A stretch of DNA of 64,000 nucleotides from NCBI RefSeq assembly GCF_013836145.1, contig NZ_CP057483.1, positions 186,001 through 250,000 on the forward strand, given 5' to 3'. The notes under the pieces are model-generated. The model worked only from the letters and a program-made list of their open reading frames with translations, made no database searches and had not been told where the DNA came from. The stretch is from Citrobacter sp. RHB25-C09 (GTDB lineage Bacteria > Pseudomonadota > Gammaproteobacteria > Enterobacterales > Enterobacteriaceae). A program made the translations under genes and the position numbers. Below are positions 26,162 to 35,755 of the stretch, in pieces (position 1 is the stretch's first letter; each line of letters opens with the position of its first letter).

Positions 26162-29100
26162 ATAAAATGAAAATGCTGAGCAGCCTTCTGCCGGATGATG
26201 AGGGTGCTAACGTAGGCCGGGCAAGCGAAGCGCCTCCGGCAAATACGCCGAGTTTCCATCGGACACTGCTGGGCTTAACGCTCGGTATGGCCTTACTTCC
26301 CTTCACCGCTGAAGCCGCGCCGTCGGCACAACAGCAGCTTCTGGATCAGGTTCGTCTCGGCGAATCAACGCACCGTGAAGACCTGGTACGGCAGTCGCTT
26401 TATCGTCTCGAACTGATTGATCCCAATAACCCGGATGTCGTCGCTGCGCGTCTGCGCTATTTGCTCCGTCAGGGAGATAACGACGGCGCACAGAAGCAAC
26501 TCGACCGTCTTTCCCAACTGGCACCCAGCTCGACGGCCTATAAGTCATCGCGCACCACGATGCTGCTGTCGACGCCGGACGGCCGTCAGGCGTTACAGGA
26601 AGCGCGTTTACAGGCCACCACCGGCCACGCGCCGGAGGCGGTTGCCGCCTACGATAAGCTGTTTAAAGGCAGCCCGCCGGAAGGTGAACTGGAAGTGGAA
26701 TACTGGACGACTGTTGCTAAAATTCCCGCCCGTCGCAACGCGGCGATTAATCAGCTGAAAGCGATTAATACGCGCAGTCCGGGCAACAATACTCTGCAAA
26801 ACACTCTGGCGACCCTCCTGTTTGATAACGATCGCCGCAATGAGGGATTCGCCGTACTGGAACAAATGGCGAAATCCAGCACCGGGCGTAACGCTGCCGC
26901 CAATATCTGGTACGCGCAGATTAAAGATATGCCGGTCAGCGATGCCAGCGTGAAAGCGCTACAAAAATACCTCACCGTTTTTAGCGAGGGTGACAGCGTT
27001 GCCGCCGCGCGTAGTAAGCTGAGCGAGCAGCAGCAACAGCTCTCCGATCCGGCGTTCCGCGCCCGTGCGCAAGGTTTGGCTGCCGTTGATGCGGGCCAGG
27101 GCGGCAAAGCGGTGTCTGAACTGCAGCAGGCGGTTAAAGCGAACCAGAACGACAGCGAGGCGGTAGGCGCGCTGGGTCAGGCGTATTCACAGCGTGGCGA
27201 TCGCGCCAGTGCCGTGGCGCAGTTTAAGAAAGCGCTGGCGATGGACCCGCAAAGTGCAAACAGCGACAAATGGAAAAGCCTGCTGCAGACGAACAGCTAC
27301 TGGCTGGCGATTCAGCAGGGCGATGCCGCGCTGAAAGCTAATAATGTTGACCAGGCAGAACGGTTCTATCAGCAGGCCAGAAACATCGATAATACCGACA
27401 GCTACGCGGTGCTGGGGCTGGGTGACGCGGCGATGGCGCGTAAAGATTACCCTGCCGCCGAGCGCTACTACCAGCAAACGCTGCGCATGGACAGCAGCAA
27501 TACCAATGCGGTGCGTGGGCTGGCCAACATCTACCGCGAACAGTCGCCGGAGAAAGCCACGGCGTTTATTGCCACGCTCTCTGCCAGCCAGCGGCGCAGT
27601 ATTGATGATATTGAACGCGGTCTGGAAAACGACAAACTGGCGCAGCAGGCCGAAGCCCTCGAAAGTCAGGGAAACTGGGCGCAGGCGGCGGAACTGCATC
27701 GCCGCCGACTGGCATTGGATCCGGGCAGCGTCTGGGTCACCTACCGCTTATCGCGCGATCTCTGGCAAGCAGGACAGCGCAGCCAGGCCGATGCGCAGAT
27801 GCGCACGCTGGCGCAGCAAAAGCCTGACGATCCCGAAATGGTGTATGCCTACGGGCTTTATCTTTCCGGTGCCGATCAGGATCGGGCGGCGCTGGCGCAA
27901 ATCAACCGCCTGCCGCGCAGTCAGTGGAACAGCAACATTCAGGAGCTGGCGGACAGACTGCAAGGGAATCAGGTGCTGGAAACCGCGAATCGTTTGCGCG
28001 AAAGCGGCAAAGAAGCCGAAGCGGAAGCGCTATTACGTCAGCAGCCAGCCTCTACGCGCATCGACTTAACGCTGGCTGACTGGGCGCAGCAGCGGGGTGA
28101 CTACGATACGGCACGCACCGCTTATGACACCGTGCTGGCGCGGGAACCCGACAATGCCGATGCGATGCTTGGGCTGACCGAAATTTATCTTGCGCAGGGC
28201 GATAAAGCGGCTGCCCGCGCACAGTTGGCAAAATTGCCCGCGAGCGAAGCGCCGTCAATCAACATGCAACGTCGGGTGGCGCTGGCGCAGATGCGACTGG
28301 GCGATACCGCCGCCGCAAACCAGACCTTCAACGCCCTGATACCGCAGGCAAAATCACAGCCACCGTCAATGGAAAGCGCAATGGTACTGCGTGATGCGGC
28401 AAACGTGCAGGCGCAAAGTGGCGATCCGCAACAGGCGCTGGAAACCTACAAAGATGCCATGGTCGCCTCCGGGATTACGTCGACGCGACCGCAGGATAAC
28501 GACACGTTCACCCGACTGACGCGTAATGATGAGAAAGATGACTGGCTGAAGCGTGGTGTGCGCAGCGACGCGGCGGATTTATATCGCCAGCAGGATCTGA
28601 ACGTCACGCTGGAGCATGACTATTGGGGATCGAGCGGGACCGGTGGCTACTCCGATCTGAAAGCGCATACCACCATGTTGCATGTCGACGCGCCGTACTC
28701 GGATGGCCGGATGTTCTTTCGTACCGACCTGGTCAATATGAATGCGGGCAGCTTCTCCACCAACGCGAGCGGCAGATATGACGAAAACTGGGGAACCTGT
28801 ACGCTGGAGGATTGTAGCGGTAGCCGCAGCCAGTCGGACACCGGTGCCAGCGTCGCCGTTGGCTGGGCAAATGACACCTGGAGCTGGGATATCGGCACCA
28901 CGCCGATGGGCTTCAACGTCGTTGATGTGGTGGGGGGCATTAGCTACAGCAGCGACATCGGACCATTGGGCTACACGCTGAATGCGCACCGGCGACCGAT
29001 TTCCAGTTCTCTGCTGGCGTTTGGCGGTCAAAAAGATGCCACCAGTCATAACGGCGACAGTAATGAGGTCAACACCGGCACAAAATGGGGCGGCGTACGC

Positions 29101-29745
29101 GCGGACGGCGGTGGAGTCAGTCTTAGCTATGATAAAGGGGAGGCCAACGGCGTTTGGGCTTCGCTCAGCGGCGACCAGTTGACCGGTAAAAATGTGGCCG
29201 ATAACTGGCGCGTGCGCTGGATGACCGGTTATTACTACAAAATCATCAATGAGAATAACCGTCGTGTCACCGTGGGTCTGAACAATATGATCTGGCACTA
29301 CGATAAGGACCTGAGTGGCTACACCCTGGGCCAGGGCGGCTACTACAGCCCGCAGGAATATTTGTCCTTCGCGGTGCCGGTGCTCTGGCGTCAGCGCACT
29401 GAGAACTGGTCCTGGGAATTGGGCGGATCGGTGTCGTGGTCCCATTCGCGTACCAAAACGATGCCGCGCTATCCGCTGATGAATCTCATCCCGGCAGATT
29501 ATCATCAGGCGGCTCGCGAGCAGACCAATGATGGCGGCAGCAGCCAGGGCTTTGGTTATACCGCGCGGGCGCTCATTGAGCGGCGCGTAACCTCCAACTG
29601 GTTTATCGGTACGGCGGTTGATATTCAGGAAGCGAAGGATTACACGCCGAGCCATTTCCTGCTTTACGTTCGTTATTCCGCAGCGGGATGGCAGGGAGAT
29701 ATGGATTTACCACCGCAGCCGTTGGTGCCTTACGCGGACTGGTGA
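26143..29745 (+). CDS. bcsC: Cellulose export outer membrane porin BcsC with REP-derived N-terminal insertion
   Basis: Export channel of 1200 residues (E. coli about 1157). About 19 periplasmic TPR repeats (for example SDKWKSLLQTNSYWLAIQQG, RNIDNTDSYAVLGLGDAAMA) lead to a C-terminal 16-strand barrel that ends PLVPYADW. The first seven residues, MRKFTLN, equal the E. coli start. About 33 extra residues (beginning KMKMLSSLLPDDEGANVGRA) then precede the hydrophobic signal core TLLGLTLGMALLPFTAEA. The extra segment is encoded by a REP-like palindrome (26189-26241). Export would need a signal peptide with a ~40-residue n-region, or an undetected internal start. A second, smaller insertion (SNEVNTG region) lies in the barrel. 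The gene is otherwise intact. Confidence 0.93.
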   Translation: MRKFTLNKMKMLSSLLPDDEGANVGRASEAPPANTPSFHRTLLGLTLGMALLPFTAEAAPSAQQQLLDQVRLGESTHREDLVRQSLYRLELIDPNNPDVVAARLRYLLRQGDNDGAQKQLDRLSQLAPSSTAYKSSRTTMLLSTPDGRQALQEARLQATTGHAPEAVAAYDKLFKGSPPEGELEVEYWTTVAKIPARRNAAINQLKAINTRSPGNNTLQNTLATLLFDNDRRNEGFAVLEQMAKSSTGRNAAANIWYAQIKDMPVSDASVKALQKYLTVFSEGDSVAAARSKLSEQQQQLSDPAFRARAQGLAAVDAGQGGKAVSELQQAVKANQNDSEAVGALGQAYSQRGDRASAVAQFKKALAMDPQSANSDKWKSLLQTNSYWLAIQQGDAALKANNVDQAERFYQQARNIDNTDSYAVLGLGDAAMARKDYPAAERYYQQTLRMDSSNTNAVRGLANIYREQSPEKATAFIATLSASQRRSIDDIERGLENDKLAQQAEALESQGNWAQAAELHRRRLALDPGSVWVTYRLSRDLWQAGQRSQADAQMRTLAQQKPDDPEMVYAYGLYLSGADQDRAALAQINRLPRSQWNSNIQELADRLQGNQVLETANRLRESGKEAEAEALLRQQPASTRIDLTLADWAQQRGDYDTARTAYDTVLAREPDNADAMLGLTEIYLAQGDKAAARAQLAKLPASEAPSINMQRRVALAQMRLGDTAAANQTFNALIPQAKSQPPSMESAMVLRDAANVQAQSGDPQQALETYKDAMVASGITSTRPQDNDTFTRLTRNDEKDDWLKRGVRSDAADLYRQQDLNVTLEHDYWGSSGTGGYSDLKAHTTMLHVDAPYSDGRMFFRTDLVNMNAGSFSTNASGRYDENWGTCTLEDCSGSRSQSDTGASVAVGWANDTWSWDIGTTPMGFNVVDVVGGISYSSDIGPLGYTLNAHRRPISSSLLAFGGQKDATSHNGDSNEVNTGTKWGGVRADGGGVSLSYDKGEANGVWASLSGDQLTGKNVADNWRVRWMTGYYYKIINENNRRVTVGLNNMIWHYDKDLSGYTLGQGGYYSPQEYLSFAVPVLWRQRTENWSWELGGSVSWSHSRTKTMPRYPLMNLIPADYHQAAREQTNDGGSSQGFGYTARALIERRVTSNWFIGTAVDIQEAKDYTPSHFLLYVRYSAAGWQGDMDLPPQPLVPYADW
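26189..26241 (+). repeat. REP-like element inside the bcsC coding region
   Basis: TGCCGGA (26189-26195) pairs with TCCGGCA (26235-26241). The internal GTAGGCCGGGCAAGCGAAGC at 26212-26231 followed by GCC-TCCGGCA is a REP sequence like those elsewhere in the window. It lies in frame within the signal-peptide coding part of bcsC. Confidence 0.82.
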
Positions 29746-29768
29746 TGATACTGTGCCGGGTGAAGCAG

Positions 29769-29878
29769 TGCCGGATGGCGCTACGCTTATCCGGCCTACC
29801 AAAAGCGGTGCCGGATGAGGCGTTGTAGATTGGATAAGGCGTTGTAGGCCGGATAAGGCGTCCGCCGCCATCCGGCAT
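29769..29878. repeat. REP cluster between bcsC and pdeK
   Basis: Three REP palindromes or parts: TGCCGGATGGCGCTACGCTT with ATCCGGCCTAC; a degenerate copy at 29809-29842 (TGCCGGATGAGGCGTTGTAG); and GTAGGCCGGATAAGGCGTCC with GCCATCCGGCA. They follow the bcsC stop and precede the pdeK promoter region. Confidence 0.87.
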
Positions 29879-30015
29879 TCAGCCATCCGGTACTTCGCTA
29901 TTCGCTATCCGCGCTCAGCGCTTCAGAATAGTCCTTTTCAGATACGGCCTCTCTTAATGCCGCTGCGATCGGGTATACTCGGGCGGCAGTCTGGGATTTC
30001 CGGGGGGAGACAATA

Positions 30016-32004
30016 TTGCGCGTTAGTCGCTCGTTAACAATTAAGCAGATGGCAATGGTTGCGGCTATTGTCATGGTGTTTGTTTTTATCTTTTGCACCG
30101 TTTTGCTGTTTCATCTGGTACAGCAGAACCGCTATAACACGGCTACGCAACTGGAAAGCATCGCGCGCTCCGTACGCGAACCCTTATCTGCCGCCATTCT
30201 GAAAGCAGATATTCCCGAAGCAGAATCCATTCTCGCCAGCATCAAACCTGCTGGCGTGGTCAGACGCGCGGATGTCGTCTTGCCAAACCAGTTCCAGGCG
30301 CTACGAATGAGCTTCATCCCCGAGCGCCCCGTGCCGGTGATGGTGACCCGGCTCTTTGAACTGCCGGTGCAAATCTCCCTGCCGGTCTATTCGCTCGAAC
30401 GTCCTGCCAATCCCCAGCCGCTGGCCTATCTGGTGCTTCAGGCGGATTCGTTCCGCATGTACAAGTTTGTGATGAGTACGCTGTCTACGTTAGTGACCAT
30501 TTACTTACTATTGTCGTTAATGCTGACGGTGGGGATTAGCTGGGGTGTAAACCGCCTGATTCTGCACCCGTTGCGTAAAATCGCCCGCGAATTAAACGAT
30601 ATTTCGCCACAGGATTTGATGGGGCATCAGCTCGCGCTGCCGCGCCTGCACCAGGATGATGAGATCGGCATGCTGGTACGTAGTTACAACCTCAATCAGC
30701 AGTTGGTAAAGCGCCACAGCGAGGAGCAAACGGACAGCGGCATGCGTTATCCGGTTTCCGAGTTACCGAACAAAGCGTTTCTGATGGAACTGCTGGAACA
30801 GGTAGTGGCGCGACAGCAAACCACCGCGCTCATGGTGATCACCTGTGAAACCCTGCGCGACACCGCTGGCGTGCTTAAAGAGGCGCAGCGGGAAATTTTG
30901 CTGCTTACGCTGGTCGATAAGCTGAAATCGGTGCTGTCGCCAAGAATGGTGCTCGCCCAGATCACTGGATATGACTTTGTGGTGATCGCGAACGGTGTGA
31001 AAGAGCCGTGGCACGCGATTACGTTAGGTCAGCAAGTACTCACTATTATTAATGAGCGATTGCCGGTTCAGGGGATACAGCTTCGCCCGAGCTGTAGCAT
31101 CGGAGTGGCGATGTTCTATGGCGACCTCACCGCAGACCAGCTCTACAGTCGGGCGGTTTCTGCGGCGCTTTCGGCCCGTCACAAGGGCAAAAATCAGATT
31201 CAATTTTTCGACCCGGAACAGATGGAAGCCGCCCAGAAACGGCTGACCGAAGAGAGCGATATCCTGACGGCAATGGATAACCATCAGTTTGCCCTCTGGT
31301 TGCAGCCTCAGGTGGAGATCGGCAGCGGCAAGGTTGTTAGCGCGGAAGCGTTGCTGCGCAAGCAGCAGGCGGATGGCAGTTGGGAACTGCCGGAAGGGCT
31401 GATCGACCGAATCGAATCCTGTGGATTAATGGTCACCGTGGGACACTGGGTACTTGAAGAGTCGTGCCGTCTGCTCGCTGCATGGCAGTCACAGGGAATC
31501 ATGCTGCCGCTATCGGTAAATCTGTCGGCATTGCAGCTGATGCACCCGGATATGGTGGCAGACATGCTGGAGTTATTAAACCGTTACCGCATCCAGCCGG
31601 GGACCCTGATTCTGGAAGTCACCGAAAGTCGGCATATCGACGACCCGAACGCCGCCGTAGCCATTCTACGCCCGCTACGGAATGCGGGGGTGCGAATTGC
31701 GCTGGATGATTTCGGTATGGGCTATGCGGGACTGCGTCAGCTCCAGCATATGAAATCTTTGCCGATCGATATCCTGAAAATCGACAAAATGTTCGTTGAA
31801 GGGCTACCAGAGGATAACAGCATGATCTCAGCCATTATCCTGCTGGCGCGTAGCCTGAATTTGCAGATGGTTGCCGAAGGCGTGGAGACGCAAGCGCAGC
31901 GTGAATGGCTGGCGCAGGCGGGTGTCGAAATCGCACAGGGCTTCCTTTTTGGCCGCGCTGTTCCCTCAGAAATGTTTGAAAAAGACCATTTAGGTCACAG
32001 CTAA
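30016..32004 (+). CDS. pdeK: Cyclic-di-GMP phosphodiesterase PdeK (HAMP-GGDEF-EAL)
   Basis: Membrane-bound EAL protein of 662 residues. One N-terminal helix (residues ~12-35) and a second near 155-180 frame a periplasmic sensor region. A HAMP linker, a GGDEF domain and an EAL domain follow. The GGDEF site is degenerate (GYDFVVI in place of GG[D/E]EF), so no cyclase activity is expected. The EAL domain keeps AEALLR near residue 441, ESRHIDD and LDDFGMGY, consistent with an active phosphodiesterase. The start is TTG at 30016, 5 bases after GGGGGAGA; the protein MRVSRSLTIKQMA matches E. coli YhjK. Its place beside the bcs operon suggests local c-di-GMP control of cellulose (inference). Confidence 0.93.
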   Translation: MRVSRSLTIKQMAMVAAIVMVFVFIFCTVLLFHLVQQNRYNTATQLESIARSVREPLSAAILKADIPEAESILASIKPAGVVRRADVVLPNQFQALRMSFIPERPVPVMVTRLFELPVQISLPVYSLERPANPQPLAYLVLQADSFRMYKFVMSTLSTLVTIYLLLSLMLTVGISWGVNRLILHPLRKIARELNDISPQDLMGHQLALPRLHQDDEIGMLVRSYNLNQQLVKRHSEEQTDSGMRYPVSELPNKAFLMELLEQVVARQQTTALMVITCETLRDTAGVLKEAQREILLLTLVDKLKSVLSPRMVLAQITGYDFVVIANGVKEPWHAITLGQQVLTIINERLPVQGIQLRPSCSIGVAMFYGDLTADQLYSRAVSAALSARHKGKNQIQFFDPEQMEAAQKRLTEESDILTAMDNHQFALWLQPQVEIGSGKVVSAEALLRKQQADGSWELPEGLIDRIESCGLMVTVGHWVLEESCRLLAAWQSQGIMLPLSVNLSALQLMHPDMVADMLELLNRYRIQPGTLILEVTESRHIDDPNAAVAILRPLRNAGVRIALDDFGMGYAGLRQLQHMKSLPIDILKIDKMFVEGLPEDNSMISAIILLARSLNLQMVAEGVETQAQREWLAQAGVEIAQGFLFGRAVPSEMFEKDHLGHS

Positions 32005-32179
32005 ACTGATAACAAAACTTTAAAAAGGTCCGGCTTGTGCGAGCCAGTTCAAACTTTTTAACATTTTTGTTTCAATAATGATCCAGTCGCATTTCTGTCA
32101 TGTTGTCCGGGTGTTATTTTAAGGCCGCAGGTTAACCATAACCTTACAAGACCTGTGGTTTTTACTTCAAGGACACCCT

Positions 32180-33466
32180 ATGAAAACCTCTCTGTTCAAA
32201 AGCCTTTACTTTCAGGTCCTGACAGCAATCGCCATTGGTATCCTCCTTGGCCATTTCTACCCTGAATTAGGCACACAAATGAAACCGCTTGGCGACGCGT
32301 TCGTTAAGCTGATTAAGATGATCATCGCGCCTGTCATCTTCTGTACTGTCGTAACCGGCATTGCAGGCATGGAAAGCATGAAGGCCGTGGGTCGTACAGG
32401 GGCGGTCGCGCTGCTGTACTTCGAGATCGTCAGTACCATCGCGCTGATCATTGGTCTGATCATCGTCAACGTTGTGCAGCCAGGCGCCGGGATGAACGTC
32501 GATCCGTCCACGCTGGATGCGCAGGCCGTGGCGGTTTACGCCGCGCAGGCGAAAGATCAGGGCATTATTCCCTTCCTGATGGATATCATACCGGGCAGCG
32601 TCATCGGCGCTTTCGCCAGCGGTAACATCCTCCAGGTTCTGCTGTTCGCGGTACTGTTTGGCTTTGCACTGCATCGTCTGGGCAGCAAAGGGCAGTTGAT
32701 TTTCAACGTGATTGAAAGCTTCTCGCAGGTCATTTTTGGCATCATCAATATGATCATGCGTCTGGCGCCCATTGGCGCGTTCGGGGCGATGGCCTTTACG
32801 ATCGGCAAATACGGCGTTGGTACGCTGGTCCAGTTGGGACAGTTGATTATCTGCTTCTACATCACCTGTATTCTGTTTGTGGTGGTGGTGCTGGGGTCGA
32901 TTGCCCGCGCAACGGGCTTCAGCATCTTCAAATTTATCCGCTACATCCGTGAAGAATTGCTGATTGTTCTGGGGACTTCCTCCTCTGAGTCTGCGCTGCC
33001 GCGTATGCTCGATAAGATGGAAAAGCTGGGCTGCCGTAAATCAGTGGTTGGGCTGGTTATCCCCACCGGGTATTCCTTCAACCTTGATGGAACGTCGATA
33101 TACCTGACGATGGCGGCGGTGTTTATCGCCCAGGCGACCAACAGCCATATGGATATTTTCCATCAGATAACGCTGCTGGTTGTGCTGTTGCTCTCCTCGA
33201 AAGGGGCGGCAGGGGTCACCGGAAGCGGCTTTATCGTCCTGGCCGCGACAATATCTGCGGTAGGACACCTGCCGGTTGCCGGTCTGGCGTTGATCCTCGG
33301 TATCGACCGCTTTATGTCTGAAGCGCGTGCGCTGACAAACCTGGTCGGTAACGGTGTTGCGACCGTCGTGGTGGCGAAGTGGGTGAAAGAGTTGGATCAC
33401 AAAAAGCTGGACGACGTGCTGAATAATCGTGCTCCGGACGGCAAAACGCACGAAATTTCCTCATAA
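32180..33466 (+). CDS. dctA: C4-dicarboxylate transporter DctA
   Basis: Sodium/proton-coupled dicarboxylate symporter (DAACS family), 428 residues, importing succinate, fumarate, malate and orotate aerobically. Eight helices and two re-entrant hairpins are expected. The serine-rich hairpin reads VLGTSSSESALPRM. The substrate motif is in FNLDGTSIYLTMA, and NLVGNGVATVVVAKW is the helix-8 Asn motif. E. coli regulation is by CRP and DcuSR; I did not find a convincing site in the 175 bases upstream, which contain a hairpin-like CGGCT...AGCC between A- and T-rich runs. The ribosome-binding site is AAGGACA. The gene is monocistronic and followed by a G+C stem (CCGCAG...CTGCGG, 33483-33506). Confidence 0.96.
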   Translation: MKTSLFKSLYFQVLTAIAIGILLGHFYPELGTQMKPLGDAFVKLIKMIIAPVIFCTVVTGIAGMESMKAVGRTGAVALLYFEIVSTIALIIGLIIVNVVQPGAGMNVDPSTLDAQAVAVYAAQAKDQGIIPFLMDIIPGSVIGAFASGNILQVLLFAVLFGFALHRLGSKGQLIFNVIESFSQVIFGIINMIMRLAPIGAFGAMAFTIGKYGVGTLVQLGQLIICFYITCILFVVVVLGSIARATGFSIFKFIRYIREELLIVLGTSSSESALPRMLDKMEKLGCRKSVVGLVIPTGYSFNLDGTSIYLTMAAVFIAQATNSHMDIFHQITLLVVLLLSSKGAAGVTGSGFIVLAATISAVGHLPVAGLALILGIDRFMSEARALTNLVGNGVATVVVAKWVKELDHKKLDDVLNNRAPDGKTHEISS

Positions 33467-33685
33467 TTTCAACACATATGACCGCAGTCCCTTGTGGGGC
33501 TGCGGGCTCCTGCGCATAATTACCCCCTGTACCCGAATCCTTCAATGTGAAGACTTGGGTTTATTTCACTTCTTCCGTGACATTTTCTGATTCTTGCGGT
33601 CTAACACGAAGTGTTTTTAACGTCATATTAGATAGCCCTTTTGCGGCTGTCTTTTTATTACCAGGAATGTTGATCAGGGGTTCAC

Positions 33686-35179
33686 ATGCAGGGCACAAAA
33701 ATTCGACTTGTCGCGGGCGGTTTGCTGATGCTGGCCACAGTTGGCTATGTTCAGGCAGACGCGCTCCAGCCTGACCCGGCATGGCAACAGGGGACGCTGG
33801 CTAATGGCTTACGGTGGCAAGTGTTAGCCACCCCACAGCGCCCAAGTGACCGTATCGAGGTCCGTTTGCTGGTTGATACCGGTTCGCTCACCGAAAGTAC
33901 CCAGCAGAGCGGTTTCAGTCATGCCATTCCCCGTATTGCATTAACCCAGAGCGGCGGCCTTGACGCCACCCAGGCGCGTTCACTCTGGCAGCAGGGCTTC
34001 GACCCTAAACATCCGATGCCGCCGGTGACCGTCACTTACGACTCCACGCAGTACAATCTCAGCTTACCTAATAACCGTAACGACCTGCTGAAAGAGTCGC
34101 TGAACTTTCTGGCGAACGCCATGGGCAACCTGACGATTACCCCGGAAACCGTGAACCATGCGCTCAGTAGTGAGGACATGGTGACGACGCTGCCCGTGGA
34201 TACCAAAGAAGGCTGGTGGCGTTACCGTCTGAAGGGATCGGCGCTGCTGGGGCACGATCCTGCCGAGCCGATTAAAATGCCGGTTGATGCGGCAAAAATT
34301 CACGAGTTCTACCAGAAATGGTACACCCCAGACGCCATGACGCTGATTATTGTCGGCAACGTTGATGCGCGGTCCGTAGCTGAGCAAATCAACAAAACGT
34401 TTGGTGAGTTGAAGGGGAAACGCGAAACGCCGGCACCGGTCCCGACGCTTTCACCACTGCGTGCTGAAGCGGTGAGTATCATGACCGACGCGGTGCGTCA
34501 GGATCGCCTTTCCCTGATGTGGGATGCACCCTGGCAGCCGATCCGCGAGTCCTCAGCGCTGTTGCGCTACTGGCGCGCAGATTTAGCCCGTGAAGCGCTG
34601 TTCTGGCATGTTCAGCAAACGCTGAGTAAGAACAACACCAAAGATATTGGCCTCGGCTTCGACTGCCGCGTTCTGTTCCTGCGCGCCCAGTGCGCAATCA
34701 ACATTGAATCGCCGAACGACAAGATCAACGCCAATCTGAGCACCGTGGCGCGTGAACTGGCCAATGTGCGTGATAACGGCTTGTCGGAAGAGGAATTCAA
34801 TGCGCTGGTGGCGCAAAAGAAACTGGAACTGCAAAAACTGTTTGCAACCTATGCGCGTACCAGCACCGACATTTTGATCGGCCAACGCCTGCGTTCCCTG
34901 CAAAACCAGGTGGTGGATATTGCACCGGAGCAGTACCAGCGTCTGCGTCAGGACTTCCTGAATGGGCTGACCGTGGAGATGATGAACCAGAGCCTGCGTC
35001 AGCAGTTATCACAGGATATGGCGCTGATTCTGCTACAGCCAAAAGGCGAGCCGGAATTCAACATGAAGGAGCTGCAGGAGACGTGGGATAAAATCATGTC
35101 CCCGGTCGTTGCCGCGGCAGCGTCAGGAGAGACGGATGAGTCGCACCCAGAAGTCACCGATATTCCGGCTGCGCAGTAA
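33686..35179 (+). CDS. yhjJ: Periplasmic M16-like protein YhjJ, catalytic motif lost
   Basis: Exported M16 peptidase-fold protein of 497 residues. The signal peptide MQGTKIRLVAGGLLMLATVG ends at VQADALQ. In active M16 enzymes the zinc motif HxxEH follows the VDTGSLTE-type strand. Here the position reads SHAIPRIAL, so the Glu and second His are absent, and hydrolase activity is unlikely. The second M16 domain starts near residue 180 (KIHEFYQKWYTPDAMTLIIV). E. coli YhjJ shares the missing motif (recalled). Its function is unknown, perhaps a chaperone-like or partner subunit. The start ATG follows CAGGGG. The REP array begins 20 bases after the stop. Confidence 0.9.
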   Translation: MQGTKIRLVAGGLLMLATVGYVQADALQPDPAWQQGTLANGLRWQVLATPQRPSDRIEVRLLVDTGSLTESTQQSGFSHAIPRIALTQSGGLDATQARSLWQQGFDPKHPMPPVTVTYDSTQYNLSLPNNRNDLLKESLNFLANAMGNLTITPETVNHALSSEDMVTTLPVDTKEGWWRYRLKGSALLGHDPAEPIKMPVDAAKIHEFYQKWYTPDAMTLIIVGNVDARSVAEQINKTFGELKGKRETPAPVPTLSPLRAEAVSIMTDAVRQDRLSLMWDAPWQPIRESSALLRYWRADLAREALFWHVQQTLSKNNTKDIGLGFDCRVLFLRAQCAINIESPNDKINANLSTVARELANVRDNGLSEEEFNALVAQKKLELQKLFATYARTSTDILIGQRLRSLQNQVVDIAPEQYQRLRQDFLNGLTVEMMNQSLRQQLSQDMALILLQPKGEPEFNMKELQETWDKIMSPVVAAAASGETDESHPEVTDIPAAQ

Positions 35180-35199
35180 CGTCTTTAAATGCCTGATTT

Positions 35200-35730
35200 G
35201 TAGGCCGGATAAGGCTTAGCCGCCATCCGGCACATTGCCCGGTGGCGCAGACGCTTACCGGGCCTACAGTTGAGCATTGTTTGTAGGCCAGATAAGGCGC
35301 AGCCGCCATCCGGCACATTGCCCGGTGGCGCAGACGCTTACCGGGCCTACAGTTGAGCATTGTTAGTAGGCCGGATAAGGCGTAGCCGCCATCCGGCACA
35401 TTGCCCGGTGGCGCTGACGCTTACCGGGCCTACAGTTGAGCATTGTCTGTATGCCGGATAAGGCGCAGCCGCCATCCGGCACATTGCCCGGTGGCGCAGA
35501 CGCTTACCGGGCCTACAGTTGAGCATTGTCTGTATGCCGGATAAGGCGCAGCCGCCATCCGGCACATTGCCCGGTGGCGCAGACGCTTACCGGGCCTACA
35601 GTTGAGCATTGTCTGTATGCCGGATAAGGCTTAGCCGCCATCCGGCACATTGCCCGGTGGCGCCGACGCTTACCGGGCCTACAGTTGAGCATTGTCTGTA
35701 GGCCGGATAAGGCGTAGCCGCCATCCGGCA
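35200..35730. repeat. BIME array: six 83-bp units plus a terminal REP
   Basis: A GTAGGCCGGATAAGG-type REP begins at 35200, 35283, 35366, 35449, 35532, 35615 and 35698, exactly 83 bp apart. Each of the first six is followed by an inverted partner (CCCGGTGGCGCAGACGCTTA then CCGGGCCTAC) and the linker AGTTGAGCATTGTCT. Copies differ at single positions (GTAGGCC versus GTATGCC; TT, GC or GT before AGCC). It lies between convergent yhjJ and kdgK. Minus-strand open frames of about 72-81 codons here merely translate the repeat. Confidence 0.96.
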
Positions 35731-35755
35731 ATGGGCAAATGAATAAAAGGGCGTT

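Noticed and set aside
29603..29878. 91-codon minus-strand open frame at the bcsC 3' end
   Set aside because: It reads through REP palindromes and bcsC antisense; no ribosome-binding site.
35200..35730. Possible CRISPR array
   Set aside because: Period is constant at 83 bp but the 'spacers' are themselves repeated and palindromic, and no cas genes adjoin. It is a BIME array.
35154..35731. Three overlapping minus-strand open frames of 72-81 codons with near-identical proteins
   Set aside because: They are translations of the 83-bp REP units; the repeat period creates recurring open frames. No ribosome-binding sites or codon bias.
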